Origin: Antilocapra americana
Taxonomy: Eukaryota; Chordata; Mammalia; Artiodactyla; Antilocapridae
Direction of reading: 5' to 3'
NCBI GenBank assembly: GCA_007570785.1
Contig: ML664161.1
Coordinates: forward strand, 40,664,360 to 40,728,359
Length of the DNA: 64,000 nucleotides
The notes beneath the pieces were generated by a model. It saw only the letters and a program-made list of their open reading frames with translations, ran no database searches and was not told the origin of the DNA. Below, piece by piece: positions 11,215-21,622 of the stretch. A program made the translations under genes and the position numbers. The first letter of the stretch is position 1, and every line of letters begins with the position of its first letter.

Positions 11215-13499
11215 GGGAGTCCTCCTTCCGCTCCGATCACTCTTGGGTGCCCCCGGATGTCGGTTTCACGCTCACTGTGCTGCTTTGTAATTAATAGCTA
11301 ACTGTACCATGCTCTGGTTTTAGGCAAGCGTTCTTTTCAGCAAAGCTCCCCATCAATCTATCTTTCTATGACTAGTTTCTGTTCCTAACACACTCTTTCC
11401 TACCCTTCACATAACTCTATTGTATGCTGAGTGATATGGCTACCTGCAGCAAACTGGCTCATCTGCCAGATTCAAAAATGTTAAACAAATGAACAACGGC
11501 CATCACCAAAAATCTCACCATAGAATAAAGTTCCTTCAGTGACCAGTGCTGTAATAAAAACACACACAGGTGTTGGGAGACTCGGCACTTAACCCTTGGT
11601 CACATTTGCCTCCCACTGCACTCAGCCCACTACTGTCACATGAGTTAACAATGTGCACACCTTCTAATGTTCTTCCACATCATCTAATGTACTTTCAGTG
11701 CTATAGGGTTAAGCAACGTTTATATAATTAATGCATGTCTGCTGTCATAATGCAGAGATTTTGCTGAAATACATGTGGGAGAATATAGCTGGATTCAACA
11801 CATTTATAACTGCAGAAAAATTGAGAGGCTATGTCAAAATAAAACATCACTGTGCATGGTTTACCTTTTTATTTTTGCTCTAATCATTAGACAGATTTCA
11901 AGCTGAGCAGTATGTCTGAATTGGAGACAGATGAGGGTTATTTATTTATACCTAATTCCAATTAGAATATATGAGATTGTCATTTTAAAATAAATTTGAT
12001 TCTGTATGAACATTACCATAGATTTGAAATGATGCAAAATACTTTCTTCCAGACCCACGTAGACAGTGCAGTAAGTATAAACAAATTTAAGAGTTCAAAG
12101 GAGATATTTAGGTGTTAGAGTTCCACGGCAGCCTTTCCTCTCATAAGCAGCAAGCTCAACCCCAGCAGCCGAGAGATGGGAAGCTGCCCTACATGCCCAG
12201 CTTTGTCTTTCATTTTGGAACATGTCTCTTTCCACTCTGTGATTCTATGGTTCCTGGTGGCTCCTAGGGGATCCTGGACTGAGCACTGATGCCACCTGAG
12301 AGCAGCTGAACAAGCTTTGGCATGTTAAGAAAAGTGCATGCAAGGAAGCTTAACCACAGGGTGGGTCAGAGAAACAAAATGGCAGCCTCATAACTCAGCC
12401 TTGTGTGGCACTGTCATTGTCTTAAACGTTCCTGCTCTACAGCTCCCTACTGTGGATTAGAAAAAGCTGGCACCTTGCTCACTCTGTGAAATACTCCTCC
12501 CAATAATTGCACTCAGGCCATCCCTCCCAGAGGGGCACGTGATCCCTTACTAGAATTCTCTTTCTTCTGTTTCCTGGGCCAAGTTGAAAAGATCAAGTTC
12601 AACACCAACAATCACTTCTTCAGGTGAGAAAGGTGCAGGCGGTGGGTCACGGTCTCCAAACAGCAGAGACAGAGCGCTGCTCAGGCGGACCACAGGCACA
12701 GAGAGGGCTTGGGGCGAGGGGGTATCCATGCTTTTTTCCAGCGATTTCCCACTCTCATAGCTACTTTGTGATTTCTACAGATTAGAGCCAGCAAATTAGC
12801 ATAATGACATTACCCAGACGCCTTTGTGGTTGTTTTCTTTCAAAGTTCGGGTGTGATTGAGGTTAGAGAACATAATGGATTAAGAAAAAGAGAGGGGAAA
12901 TTACCATATTTAATATTGTTTCCACAGAAATTGACATAGTTTATGGAGCAGAAGAATATAATGTAATTTACTCTTCCATCCATGCTGCAAAAGGGAGGGG
13001 GCAGTGAGCGGGGAGCAGCGGACGTGAAGGATGAAGCACAGTAGTTATGGAGATGGTGTAGCTGCTAAAGGGGCAACTCTCCAAGCATCTTCGGCTCTCA
13101 GGGGTGGCGATGAACAAAGTCAGGTTACTTACCTATAAAATCTGGGTGTGAGTAGAATAGCATTTCAGCAAAATGAAACTTGGGACGGTTCCTAGATAAT
13201 GGATACATGAGTGTGTGAGAAAAGACCTTGATCATGGGACCTGATCTGTGGCATGTGTGAAATCAGAATCACTGGTGGAGAACACCAGAGACAAGCACAC
13301 GAATCGCCTCACTCAATTACACACATACCGACTGCTTTATTATTGAAGAAAATATTCATAAATCCTCCTTCCTTTCACTGCTTTATGCTTCATTGCCTTT
13401 TTCCCACTTGTGGTTTAAAGATGGAATGAAGAAAAAATGTTGAAGGCAGATGGTGAGGAGTGAGGATGTTTCCTAGAGGCAGAAATGCAGGTGGTCAAG
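11215..13499. other. Long repeat-free stretch, possible conserved non-coding DNA
   Basis: About 2.3 kb in which I recognise no transposon, although the surroundings are rich in them. The block at about 12770-12960 has several homeobox-like ATTA cores, a ctttcaaag TCF/LEF-like site and a taatggattaag paired/OTX-like site. No coding potential stands out. A regulatory role is inference from composition only. Confidence 0.35.
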
Positions 13500-13620
13500 A
13501 GGCAGGTCTTTCACATCCAGCAACTGACTTAATTCCTGGCTCAGTCTTACTAGCTGTATGAGCTCAAGAGAGTTTCTTAATTTATCTTAATTCATAGAAT
13601 AGAAGTGTTTTAAATGATGA
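13500..13620 (+). mobile_element. MIR SINE (diverged)
   Basis: Reads attcctggctcagtcttact agctgtatgagctcaagaga and then gtttcttaattt, a good match in order to the MIR core in sense orientation. Confidence 0.6.
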
Positions 13621-14531
13621 CAGAAAAAAAAAAGCAAATTCAATTGCCCCTAAGGTTGTGAATATCAAAGAAAGCAAGCTAAATAGTTTGGTCTGAGTTT
13701 GTAGAAGAGAGGATGATGAAATTTAGAAAGAACAATTGCAATTAAGTAAATTTTGATGCAATGGATACTAGTAGATGTGTTATTCACACATAAATATGAC
13801 AAAAGTTTTACTAATTGTCATTGTTGATTTAGTTTACATCTTTGGTGCTAATTTTGGTTTGTCCCAAAGTCCTAAATTACCACAGATAAAAATATGCATA
13901 ATGCAACAGCAAAAGATAGTTTGTCATCTGACCTTTTGGGGGACTTAGTGAGTAAAAATCAGTAAATTCACACCTAAATAATATGAGGGAATTAGTGCAA
14001 AGGAATAATTTCATTTAATCAATTAGCAGAACTCAAGAAGAAGATGAAAATGATGACAACACAGAGGTGAAATAAAGGGAAGGGAGTGTTTCTTAAGACT
14101 AGTTTGTTTCCATAACTGGCTACGCAAATGATTCTTCCCTATGGTCTCATCCTTTAATTTGGAGAGAAAAGGATATGAATAAATTTTCAGGTAAAATAAA
14201 ATGCAATTTAGGACACGTACGATGTTTACTTCCATATGTAAATCCCAGAGGTTGCTCTTGGAGAAAATGAAGCCTGGTGGAAAGAACAAAAGTCAAGTGC
14301 TGACTCTGTCTGTTCCCTCCCTTATCAATGGAGGTGATTCTCCATTTATGCTTTAGAGATGGAACAGAAAACTGTAAAAGACAGATGATGGATGAGAATG
14401 TTTTCTAGACACAGTATTGCACATCATTTTCTTGCGGATGAAATGAGATACATGGTAAAAAGAATAATTATAAAGAGTCATTTAAGTATAAGACTATCCT
14501 CATTATACTTTTAGTCTTTTATAGTATTTAA
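13621..14531. other. No recognised feature
   Basis: AT-rich. A segment at about 14335-14430 resembles one at about 13380-13490 (see findings). Nothing else identified. Confidence 0.4.
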
Positions 14532-14712
14532 GTGTGAAAGTCACTCAGTAGTGTCCATCTCTTTGTGACCCTGTGGACTGTAGCCATGGTTTTTCCCAGG
14601 TATGAGTATAGGAGTGTGCTGCCATTCCCTTCTCCAGGGGACCTACCCAATCCAGGAATCAAACCCGAGTCTTCTGCATTGCAGGCAGATTCAGATTTGT
14701 TACCATTTGAGC
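14532..14712 (-). mobile_element. Bov-tA SINE, antisense, head damaged
   Basis: Reversed Bov-tA: gtgaaagtcactcagtagtg, ctttgtgaccctgtggactg, cattcccttctccaggggac, and a tRNA-like part caggaatcaaacccgagtct. The head end is truncated and altered. Confidence 0.88.
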
Positions 14713-14739
14713 TTCATTCATTCCTGCAGTTTCATCTTA

Positions 14740-14820
14740 CCTGCCAATGTGAATACTGGCTGAGAACAGAGTTGCTATAGTTGTGTTATCATTCAGGCTA
14801 ACTGTATTCACATTGGCAGG
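14740..14820. repeat. 17-bp perfect inverted repeat, 47-nt loop
   Basis: cctgccaatgtgaatac at 14740-14756 is the exact reverse complement of gtattcacattggcagg at 14804-14820. The pairing does not extend on either side. A transcript across it would fold into an 81-nt hairpin. It begins about 28 bp after the Bov-tA head and matches no repeat end I know. Confidence 0.95.
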
Positions 14821-14824
14821 ATAG

Positions 14825-17084
14825 CCCATTCATGTGGATAATATAGGCCAAATTCTGCCTTTTCACAGCACTTCTGTAGACTCCCTTTGATAAAAAATTG
14901 CAATTATACTTCAACAACCTCAACAGACAAAAATCATTATTGGTTATTTGTTTCTTTCTCCAGGCCAAGAGTTACATCTACTCATAAGCAATGGACTCTT
15001 CAGATAAATAATTAATGGTTATTTAACAAGAGTTTAGAATTTTCCTCCTGTTGTTTTGATTACATTAAGTTCACAAGGTGACTTTTGCAGGAAATGTGAA
15101 TGACTTTTACCCGAGGTAGCAGTGATTCATTTTTGTCTGTTTGTAGCAAAGCTTTTGTTTCATTATCATGAAGTAAAAAATGGAGCCTAAAGAAAATCAA
15201 AACAAATTTGATTTTCAAATGCCTGAAGCTTTGATTAAACTATCTTAGGGATGTTAGGTCCATTTCGTACTTACACATTATTATTTATTTATGATTTTGA
15301 TTTATGTGGAACTTCCAGTGGGAGCTCTCCTATGAAAAATATCATTGCAAGAATGGTATTCATGAATCAGCACTGAACTATTTGTTTCTCACACTGTGTT
15401 CTTGGGATCTTGTACTTATATCCATCAGAGGAGACTTAAAACCCACCAAGGGTGATGGTTGAGGATCCCATGACACATCTGATGGAATGGCAGGGTTAGT
15501 TTCAATGCCTGACCAAATCCCAGTTTGAGTATTTGTTCTTCATATGTCCAGGGTTCCTTGGAGAAGACCTTTTGGGTTACATTGTCTTGTTCTTGTTTAG
15601 CTGCAACTATTTGGCAGCTGCCTTGTTGTGCTCTCCAAGTGGTAAATTTCTTTTGAAACCTGAGAGAAAATCACAGTTGTCAGAAGGCAGCAAAAAACAA
15701 AAACAAGGCCGACAATGAGTGAGGCAGGAGGGATGAAATTAGAGTGTGTAGGGGAGAGTCTTTTAGGGTTGATGCTCAATATACACTTGGAAGGCTATAA
15801 TGACCTTGGTTATTCTTAGAAAATCTATTTTCTTCTCCCTTATGAATGTTACCCAAGACTCCATGGAGCAGTATGTCTTCTAACCTTGGGTAAGGAGGAT
15901 GCTTCCACGAGTCTCCTACTTTAGAGCATCTTACCCTCCATCAGCTACATGCCTCTCAAGCGGTGGAGGAATCTCTGAAGGTCAAAGACATATGCCCATC
16001 CAGGGCCTGCATCACCTCTTGAGGCCGTGATCCAGATTCAGAGGACTCCTAAATTCCCTGTCCTAGTAGCCCTGAACCTGCTTGCAGGGCCTGGCAGGAT
16101 CTCTTCTGTGGGTCTGTTCATCCAAGGGCAACCTTTGCCACTAGTGTGTGCATGTCTAGCCCAGAGGGGTGGCCAGTGTTGCAGCTGTTTGCATGGGTGT
16201 AGATAAAGGTTAAATGTGTAGTCTGTGGGCGTCTTCATGAATGTGTGTCTCCCTACAATGTTGACTGAAACAAGGATGGAAAGAAACAGGAGGGACCCCA
16301 TGGGTCAGAGGTCAGGGTTGGAGCCAGTTCTCTTTGTGGTACCACATTCTGGTACAGAATTCCAAGAGATCTTAGAATTTTACATTTTAACCTGAGCTTT
16401 TGTCATCATGAAGGCATATCATCAAGATAGTAGGATAAAATATGTGTTTTTAACAGTTTGTTATCTTCATTTGTAATGATTAAATATTTAGACATATGGC
16501 ATGTAGACCTCTAGCTGTAGTTTTGATCCAGGCTCTAGAAACAAAGGCTGACGTGCTGTGGGGTCACACTTTCTTCTAACAGTTCTTTCTCTTTTTGTTG
16601 ACAATAATCTAGGCACTTAAACACTATTAAAACTTTACCATTTATTCCAACAACCTGGAAAAAAAATTGTTTTGTTTACTTCCTGGCCATAGTATCGGGT
16701 TGAAAGTTGTACTAATAAGTATCCCAGCAATTCCAAGACACAGAATGCTGTGCCTTCCTATGAGCTAAGAGATTCTGCTTGAGCTCCTACCCATTCTTGC
16801 CTCCATGTCATCACTGCAACCCTGAGGAACCATGAGAGCCTGCCTATGAAATGTTCAGGAAGCAATAAGGATCACATACTTCTAATGTATCATTTTCCTT
16901 CTCATATCTTCATGATACCTCCTTCCCTCAGTGACTTCGCTAAGCCATTGCCAGAGATGTCATTCAGCCAATTCTGTGCCTCGTCATAAAAGAAAACTTA
17001 CACGTACTTTCCTCTTCCATTTCTATCTCTATGTCCCCTTTACTGCAACAAAGCAAAGAAGATGTAGCTGAGGTTATCCAAGAG
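14825..17084. other. No recognised feature
   Basis: About 2.3 kb without a repeat I can name. Slightly higher GC around 15900-16300. A few 60-87-codon frames occur on both strands without recognisable features. Confidence 0.4.
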
Positions 17085-17285
17085 AAAATAAGAATAATAG
17101 CTAACATGTACTGGGGATCCTGTGAACAGGCATAGGCCAGGTGCTACTGTGAGGTAGGCATAGGGATTAGTACCACGTTACAGATGAAGAAATTGAGGAA
17201 TATGTAGTGTAAGGAGCTTTTCAAACCCAACAATTCCAACTCCAGAGCATACTCATTTAATCACTCTGTGATACTACCTCCAGAA
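17085..17285 (-). mobile_element. MIR SINE, antisense
   Basis: Reads aataatagctaacatgtact, gtgaggtaggcatagggatt and ttacagatgaagaaattgag in order, the reversed MIR core. Confidence 0.75.
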
Positions 17286-17384
17286 TATAAGGTTGCTGCT
17301 GCTTCCTTTATTATTATTTTCTTGTGATGAGAACTTTTAGGATCTACTCTTTTATTTTTTTTAATCAACTAAGTAACTAATTGT

Positions 17385-17637
17385 ATTTGGGGCCATACTG
17401 GGTCTTTGTTAAAGCACACGGGTTTTCTCTAGTTGTGGCACTTGGGCTCTGTCGTTGCGGCTCACATAGTATATGGCTTCCATAGGCACCTACTAGAGCA
17501 TAGTCTCAGTAGTTGCAGTGCAGATGCTTCATTGCCCTGTGGCATCTGGGATCTTCGTTCCTGGACCAGGTATTGAATCTGTGTGTTCCTTGCACTGGCA
17601 GGTGGATTCTTAACCAGTGGGCCACCAGGGAAGTCCC
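17385..17637 (-). mobile_element. CHR-type tRNA SINE, antisense
   Basis: Reads gggttttctctagttgtggc, gtctcagtagttgcagtg, ccctgtggcatctgggatct, then cagtgggccaccagggaagt. Complete reversed CHR SINE, followed closely by a second CHR fragment. Confidence 0.88.
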
Positions 17638-17659
17638 CCCTCCCCTTTTTAAAATTACA

Positions 17660-17967
17660 TTTCTTGTTTATTTACTTATTATTTATCTTTTGGCCATACT
17701 GTGTGGCTTGTGGGATCTCAGTTCCCTAACCAGAGATTGAACCCAGGCCCTCAGCAGAGAGCACAGACTCTCTCTCTCTCTTTTTTCCCTCATTGGAGGA
17801 TAATTGCTTTACATTATTGTGTTAGTTTCTGCTGTACAACAACGTAAATCAGCTATAAGTATACATGTATCCCCTCCCTCCAATATGAATGCTGGCACAG
17901 CAGAGGAAGGAGAGGGTGGGCAAATTGAGAGCACAGAGTCTTAACCAGTGGACTTCAGGGAATTCCC
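17660..17967 (-). mobile_element. Second CHR SINE, antisense, split by an L1 insertion
   Basis: The left part (to 17771) reads ggccatactgtgtggcttgt gggatctcagttccctaacc; the right part (17927-17967) resumes at gagagcacagagtcttaacc and ends in cagggaattccc. The interruption is a short L1 piece flanked by a duplicated target, so the L1 is younger than this SINE. Confidence 0.85.
17772..17926 (-). mobile_element. 5'-truncated L1 3' end with target duplication
   Basis: An inserted 155 bp begins with a CT/T tract (reversed poly-A) and then the reversed ruminant L1 3' terminus (ggaggataattgctttac, tgctgtacaacaacgtaaat). Flanks gagagcacaga(c/g)tct at 17757-17771 and 17927-17941 form a 15-bp target duplication with one mismatch. 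Confidence 0.85.
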
Positions 17968-18944
17968 CTGCTTCTTCTGACTCAACCCAAACCACCTTCA
18001 GCAGCCTTTTCCTGCCATTTTAAAAAGCTCTTTCTGGCTTCAAAACAACTTGAAGTCTTATGAACATGAGATTAGTTGTGAAGCTTCATCATTATTCCTT
18101 ACCTAGCTTTATTATGACCCCTTATAGACTAAGTTAAAATAATACTAACCTCAAGTTCACTAAGCCTCAAATGGTCAACAGTTGTGCAAAAGATATATGT
18201 TTATGGTACTTTAGGTTTGGGTATCACAGAGTTCATCTGATTGCTTTACTTAATCTACAGATTTTTGACATAGACAAGTCACTATCCGAAGGTACCAGCA
18301 GCCACATAAGCATTCAGCATCTCATTTTTCTTCCTCACAAGACAGAGTGTGATAATTTATAATACAATGTAATCCTGTTTTAATACTAGTACATGGTTTA
18401 GTTATGCATACCTGTTTTATATAGGGATTTGTTGATGCTCATCCATTGACTCCTGGGAACATGAGGACAAGTGTGTGGGAAAGCCCTTCATATTTTCATA
18501 GTCCTTTAGACCTTTCTTAAGACATACTCAGATGCATTGAATAACTAGTGGTATTATAAAGGAATCTTACTGTTTGATACCTCTGAGGAACTTGTGTTTT
18601 TTAAACTCTTACTTCAAAATCAAATGAGTCAGATAAACATCTTGAAATGCCTAAGTGAAGAAGACACCTCTCTTCCACCTGAGTAGACCCTAAGAATCCA
18701 GAGTTGTCCCTTGCTGTCCTAGCTGCCTTCCTAAATGCAGTCACTCTAGCAGTCACCATACTCACTACATCCCTTCTAATCGATTTCACTTAGTAGAGTA
18801 CCTTTGCTCAGTCTCCAGTGAACAGCAGCTGCACGCAGGGGCTCAGCACACAAGCCTCTGGGAGCTCTGATAACTTCTACTGCATGTTGACAACAGCTTC
18901 ATTTGTCATATGTCCACTCAAAGAAATTCATCCCTTGTTTTCAG
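17968..18944. other. No recognised feature
   Basis: AT-rich DNA with no named repeat, up to the splice-flanked open segment at 18945. Confidence 0.4.
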
Positions 18945-19088
18945 ATTGGTTGGGATGAGAGCCAGGACCTTCCAATGCCCATTGTGGATTATGAAATAGA
19001 ATATAAATCAACAAAATCCAATGGCAGATTGGAAATGCCAGAGCATAAATCCCCAGTGGACCAACACAGCTTTCATCTAAAGCAGAAA
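18945..19088 (+). CDS. Candidate exon, 48 codons, phase 0-0
   Basis: An open segment of exactly 48 codons follows a 3' splice site (cccttgttttcag|att) and ends at a possible donor (aaa|gtgatt). The predicted peptide contains PMPIVDYEIEYKS, which recalls a strand of a fibronectin-III or similar beta-sandwich (PI.DYEIEY), but I cannot name a family. It has no transposon similarity. The donor is weak. The next strong acceptor downstream, at 20083, would join in phase and reach a stop after 20 more codons. This could be a real exon, a decayed exon or chance. No function is proposed. Confidence 0.28.
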
Positions 19089-19639
19089 GTGATTTTTTTT
19101 TTCCTTTAGGGTCTGGACTGCCTTGTTTGGCTCACCTGGTTTGTAGCATAAGAGATATAAGAACTGGCTGGTGCCTGGAGGCATTCTCATGCTGAGGAAT
19201 GGGGAGTCAAAATTCAGTGACACCAAGGACCTTTAAAAAGTCTCAGTGTACCATTTAAGGTGCCAGACAGATGAGCCTTCTGCAGAGGAGCTAATGGTGG
19301 GGGATTACTAGGATCTGGGTGTGAGCATCTATGACCTAGGCAGTATAAGTCCCTCCTGATGGTATGTCAGATTGCTAATATGCTGTTTACTCTTATGTCC
19401 CTGTGTTTCCCTGTTTTATTTTGGATCATGTTTCTCTGGCCAAAAATCATGCTTTTCAGTAATGTTGCAAACTAAGCATAAAAATGAGGACCAGAGAAAG
19501 ATGCAGTTTTCTGTGTTAGACTTTTGAGTATGCCCAGGGCCAAGAGACAGGGATTTTCAGAGTCTAGTCCTTTTTGACAGATGTACATACAGCCTCTGTT
19601 TCAGAATGACTAGATGAACTGTAGAACATTTAAGGTCAG
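19089..19639. other. No recognised feature
   Basis: T-rich start (cttttttttttcc-like tract near 19091), otherwise ordinary. Nothing identified. Confidence 0.4.
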
Positions 19640-19730
19640 GGTGAGTATTCTGATCATCTCCAGGCCTAGCATAATAGCCAGCACACAAAGTCAATATGAA
19701 TTTGTTGAATAAATGAAGGAATGAAAGATT
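19640..19730 (+). mobile_element. L2 3' end (diverged)
   Basis: Reads cctagcataatagccagcac, then tgaatttgttgaataaatga aggaatgaa, the typical L2 terminal pattern with its short tandem end. Confidence 0.6.
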
Positions 19731-20059
19731 GATTACATCGTTAAATGCATGAAGAGACCAGAAAATGTCTACCTTCTTCTGCATTTGATTATGACATTCT
19801 TTTTTTGTAGTACAGAAAAATCTTCTCTATGCAAGGTATTGAAATAATTTTATCATGGAGGATGACCAGTGAACCAATGACCAATGAAATTATCAAAAAT
19901 AATCTAATGCTATAATGTTAAGACAAGGAGAAAGCAGGATTTGATTTACAAAACTTCAATGCATATACAAAGTTTTAGAAACATGTCTATTATATAACCC
20001 AAGGGTTTTTAAATTAAGATTGCAAAAACAAATTCACCATGAAATGATGTTTAAATGCT

Positions 20060-20176
20060 GTTTTTGTTGTTCTTTCTTTTAGGTAAGTGAAAGATATCTT
20101 CTGAAGTGTTCTGCAGAGATTGTGCAGGTGGCAGACTTTTCTTAGAAGAAAAAAGAAGGCAGGGATCCTTGAAATG
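20060..20176 (+). other. Recursive-splice-site-like junction with possible RS exon
   Basis: A nearly pure pyrimidine tract (about 18 of 20 bases) leads into ag|gtaagt at 20082/20083. That is a strong 3' splice site fused to a consensus 5' splice site, the form of vertebrate and fly recursive splice sites in very long introns. A second donor (atg|gtaata) at 20176/20177 would close a 94-nt RS exon carrying a stop codon (TAG, 20143-20145), also typical of such exons. Alternatively 20083 starts a terminal coding exon joined in phase to the segment at 18945. Sequence motif only; no transcript evidence. Confidence 0.4.
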
Positions 20177-20869
20177 GTAATATTTCAGCTGTTCCATACA
20201 CACAGGAAGTGTCTCACATGGCCAGCAAGGCTATTGTTTTCTCTTATGTGGTTACACCTGTTTATTTCACTACAACTTGATATGTTTTAAACCTCAAGGT
20301 CTGTAGATTGTGTGTTTCTATCTTGCTGCATTTGAGAGCCACTCATATCTGAATCCAAAGCTTCTGCAGCCCACCCTCAGCAGAAAGCTCATTATATATG
20401 AACTGCTTCAAATAGAAATGTCATTCTAAACAAATCTGACAATAACAGGCATATACAATTTACTCTGAGTAGTGTGTGAATTATATATTACCTATGTAAA
20501 TATATATTTGTAACTGTTTTCTTAAGTCTCTTCCTCTTGAATATGGAGTGGCCTTATTTTTTATGTTAATGGAGCATTATCTATTTAAAATATGCTTATA
20601 GCCTGTGAGATTTCCACTCTAATTGATAAGACAGGTGAAATGTACTACAGGTTTTAATAATGATACAATCTAGGTTACTCTGCTAGCTCCTTCAGAACTG
20701 ATGACTGTCAAAATATTGGATTTTCAAACCCTTAGCATACATATAACTCCAATTTATAGCATAAGATCTGAAAACACTTCACATGAGGACAGAGCAAGGG
20801 GAACAGAAACACCTAAATAGTAAGTGTAAGCTTTTTAAGGCTATATCATTACAGCATATTTTAGAAACA
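20177..20869. other. No recognised feature
   Basis: AT-rich single-copy-looking DNA. No canonical AATAAA signal soon after the candidate stop at 20145, which argues against a nearby mRNA 3' end. Confidence 0.4.
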
Positions 20870-21237
20870 TACAGTCATCTCTTGGTATGCACGGATAATT
20901 GGTTTCAAGACACTTTCCCTCCCCCAGGTGCACTACAGTAACCCAGATCTGAGGGTGCTCAAGTCCTTTTTATATAGTGGTGTAGTATTTGCATATAACC
21001 TAGGCACACCCTTCTTTATACATTCAACCATCTCTAGATTACTTATAATACCTAATGTAATGTAAATGCCATGTAAATAGTTGTAAATACAATGTAAATA
21101 CTATGTAAATAGTTGCTAGTGGGTGGCTAATTTAAATTTTGCTTTTTGGAACTTTCTGGATTTTTTAAAAATAGTTTTGATATGTGGTTGGATGAATCCG
21201 AGGGCACAGAATATTTGGCAATGAAGGGCTGACTGTA
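20870..21237 (+). mobile_element. MER2 (Tigger/pogo-type) DNA transposon
   Basis: Non-autonomous DNA transposon, nearly full length (364 bp). It starts cagtcatctcttgg, contains gtagtatttgcatataacct and tctagattacttataatacc, and ends gggctgactg. The TA dinucleotides at 20870-20871 and 21236-21237 are the target duplication. An internal region (about 21060-21115) has a tandem reduplication of the atgtaaatagttg unit, which explains the excess length. Confidence 0.92.
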
Positions 21238-21498
21238 ATTTGCTTAAGTATCTGTTTCTGAACTGAACTTGGGTCTAATGTGGCGAAGCCAACCTATTGA
21301 CACCTACTGTGATGAGGAAAAGTGCAGGGTTTATTGTAGGGCACCAGGCAAGGAGAACTGGTTTCTTCCTGCTTGAAAGAACTGAGTTTAATGGCTTTCA
21401 GAGAAGGTAAGAGTTTTAACAGACAGTGTGAGGAAAAGGGCCACAGGGTGCATGATCAGCTCATGCATAATCCTCTGATTGGTTGATAGTGAGGTAAC

Positions 21499-21622
21499 AT
21501 CACCTACTTGATGGACATGAGTTTGAGCAAGCCCCAGGGGTTGGTGATGGACAGAGAAGCCTGGTGTGCTGCTGTCCGTCGGGTCGCAAAGAGTTGAACA
21601 CAACTGAGCAACTGAACTGAAG
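21499..21622 (+). mobile_element. BovB 3' end fragment
   Basis: About 120 bp of the extreme 3' end: ttgatggacatgagtttgag, gttggtgatggacagagaag, then cgcaaagagttgaacacaac and the actgaactgaa tail. Confidence 0.92.

Noticed and set aside
12605..12630. cttcttcag|gtgaga as another recursive splice site
   Set aside because: The pyrimidine tract is too short (about 8 bases).
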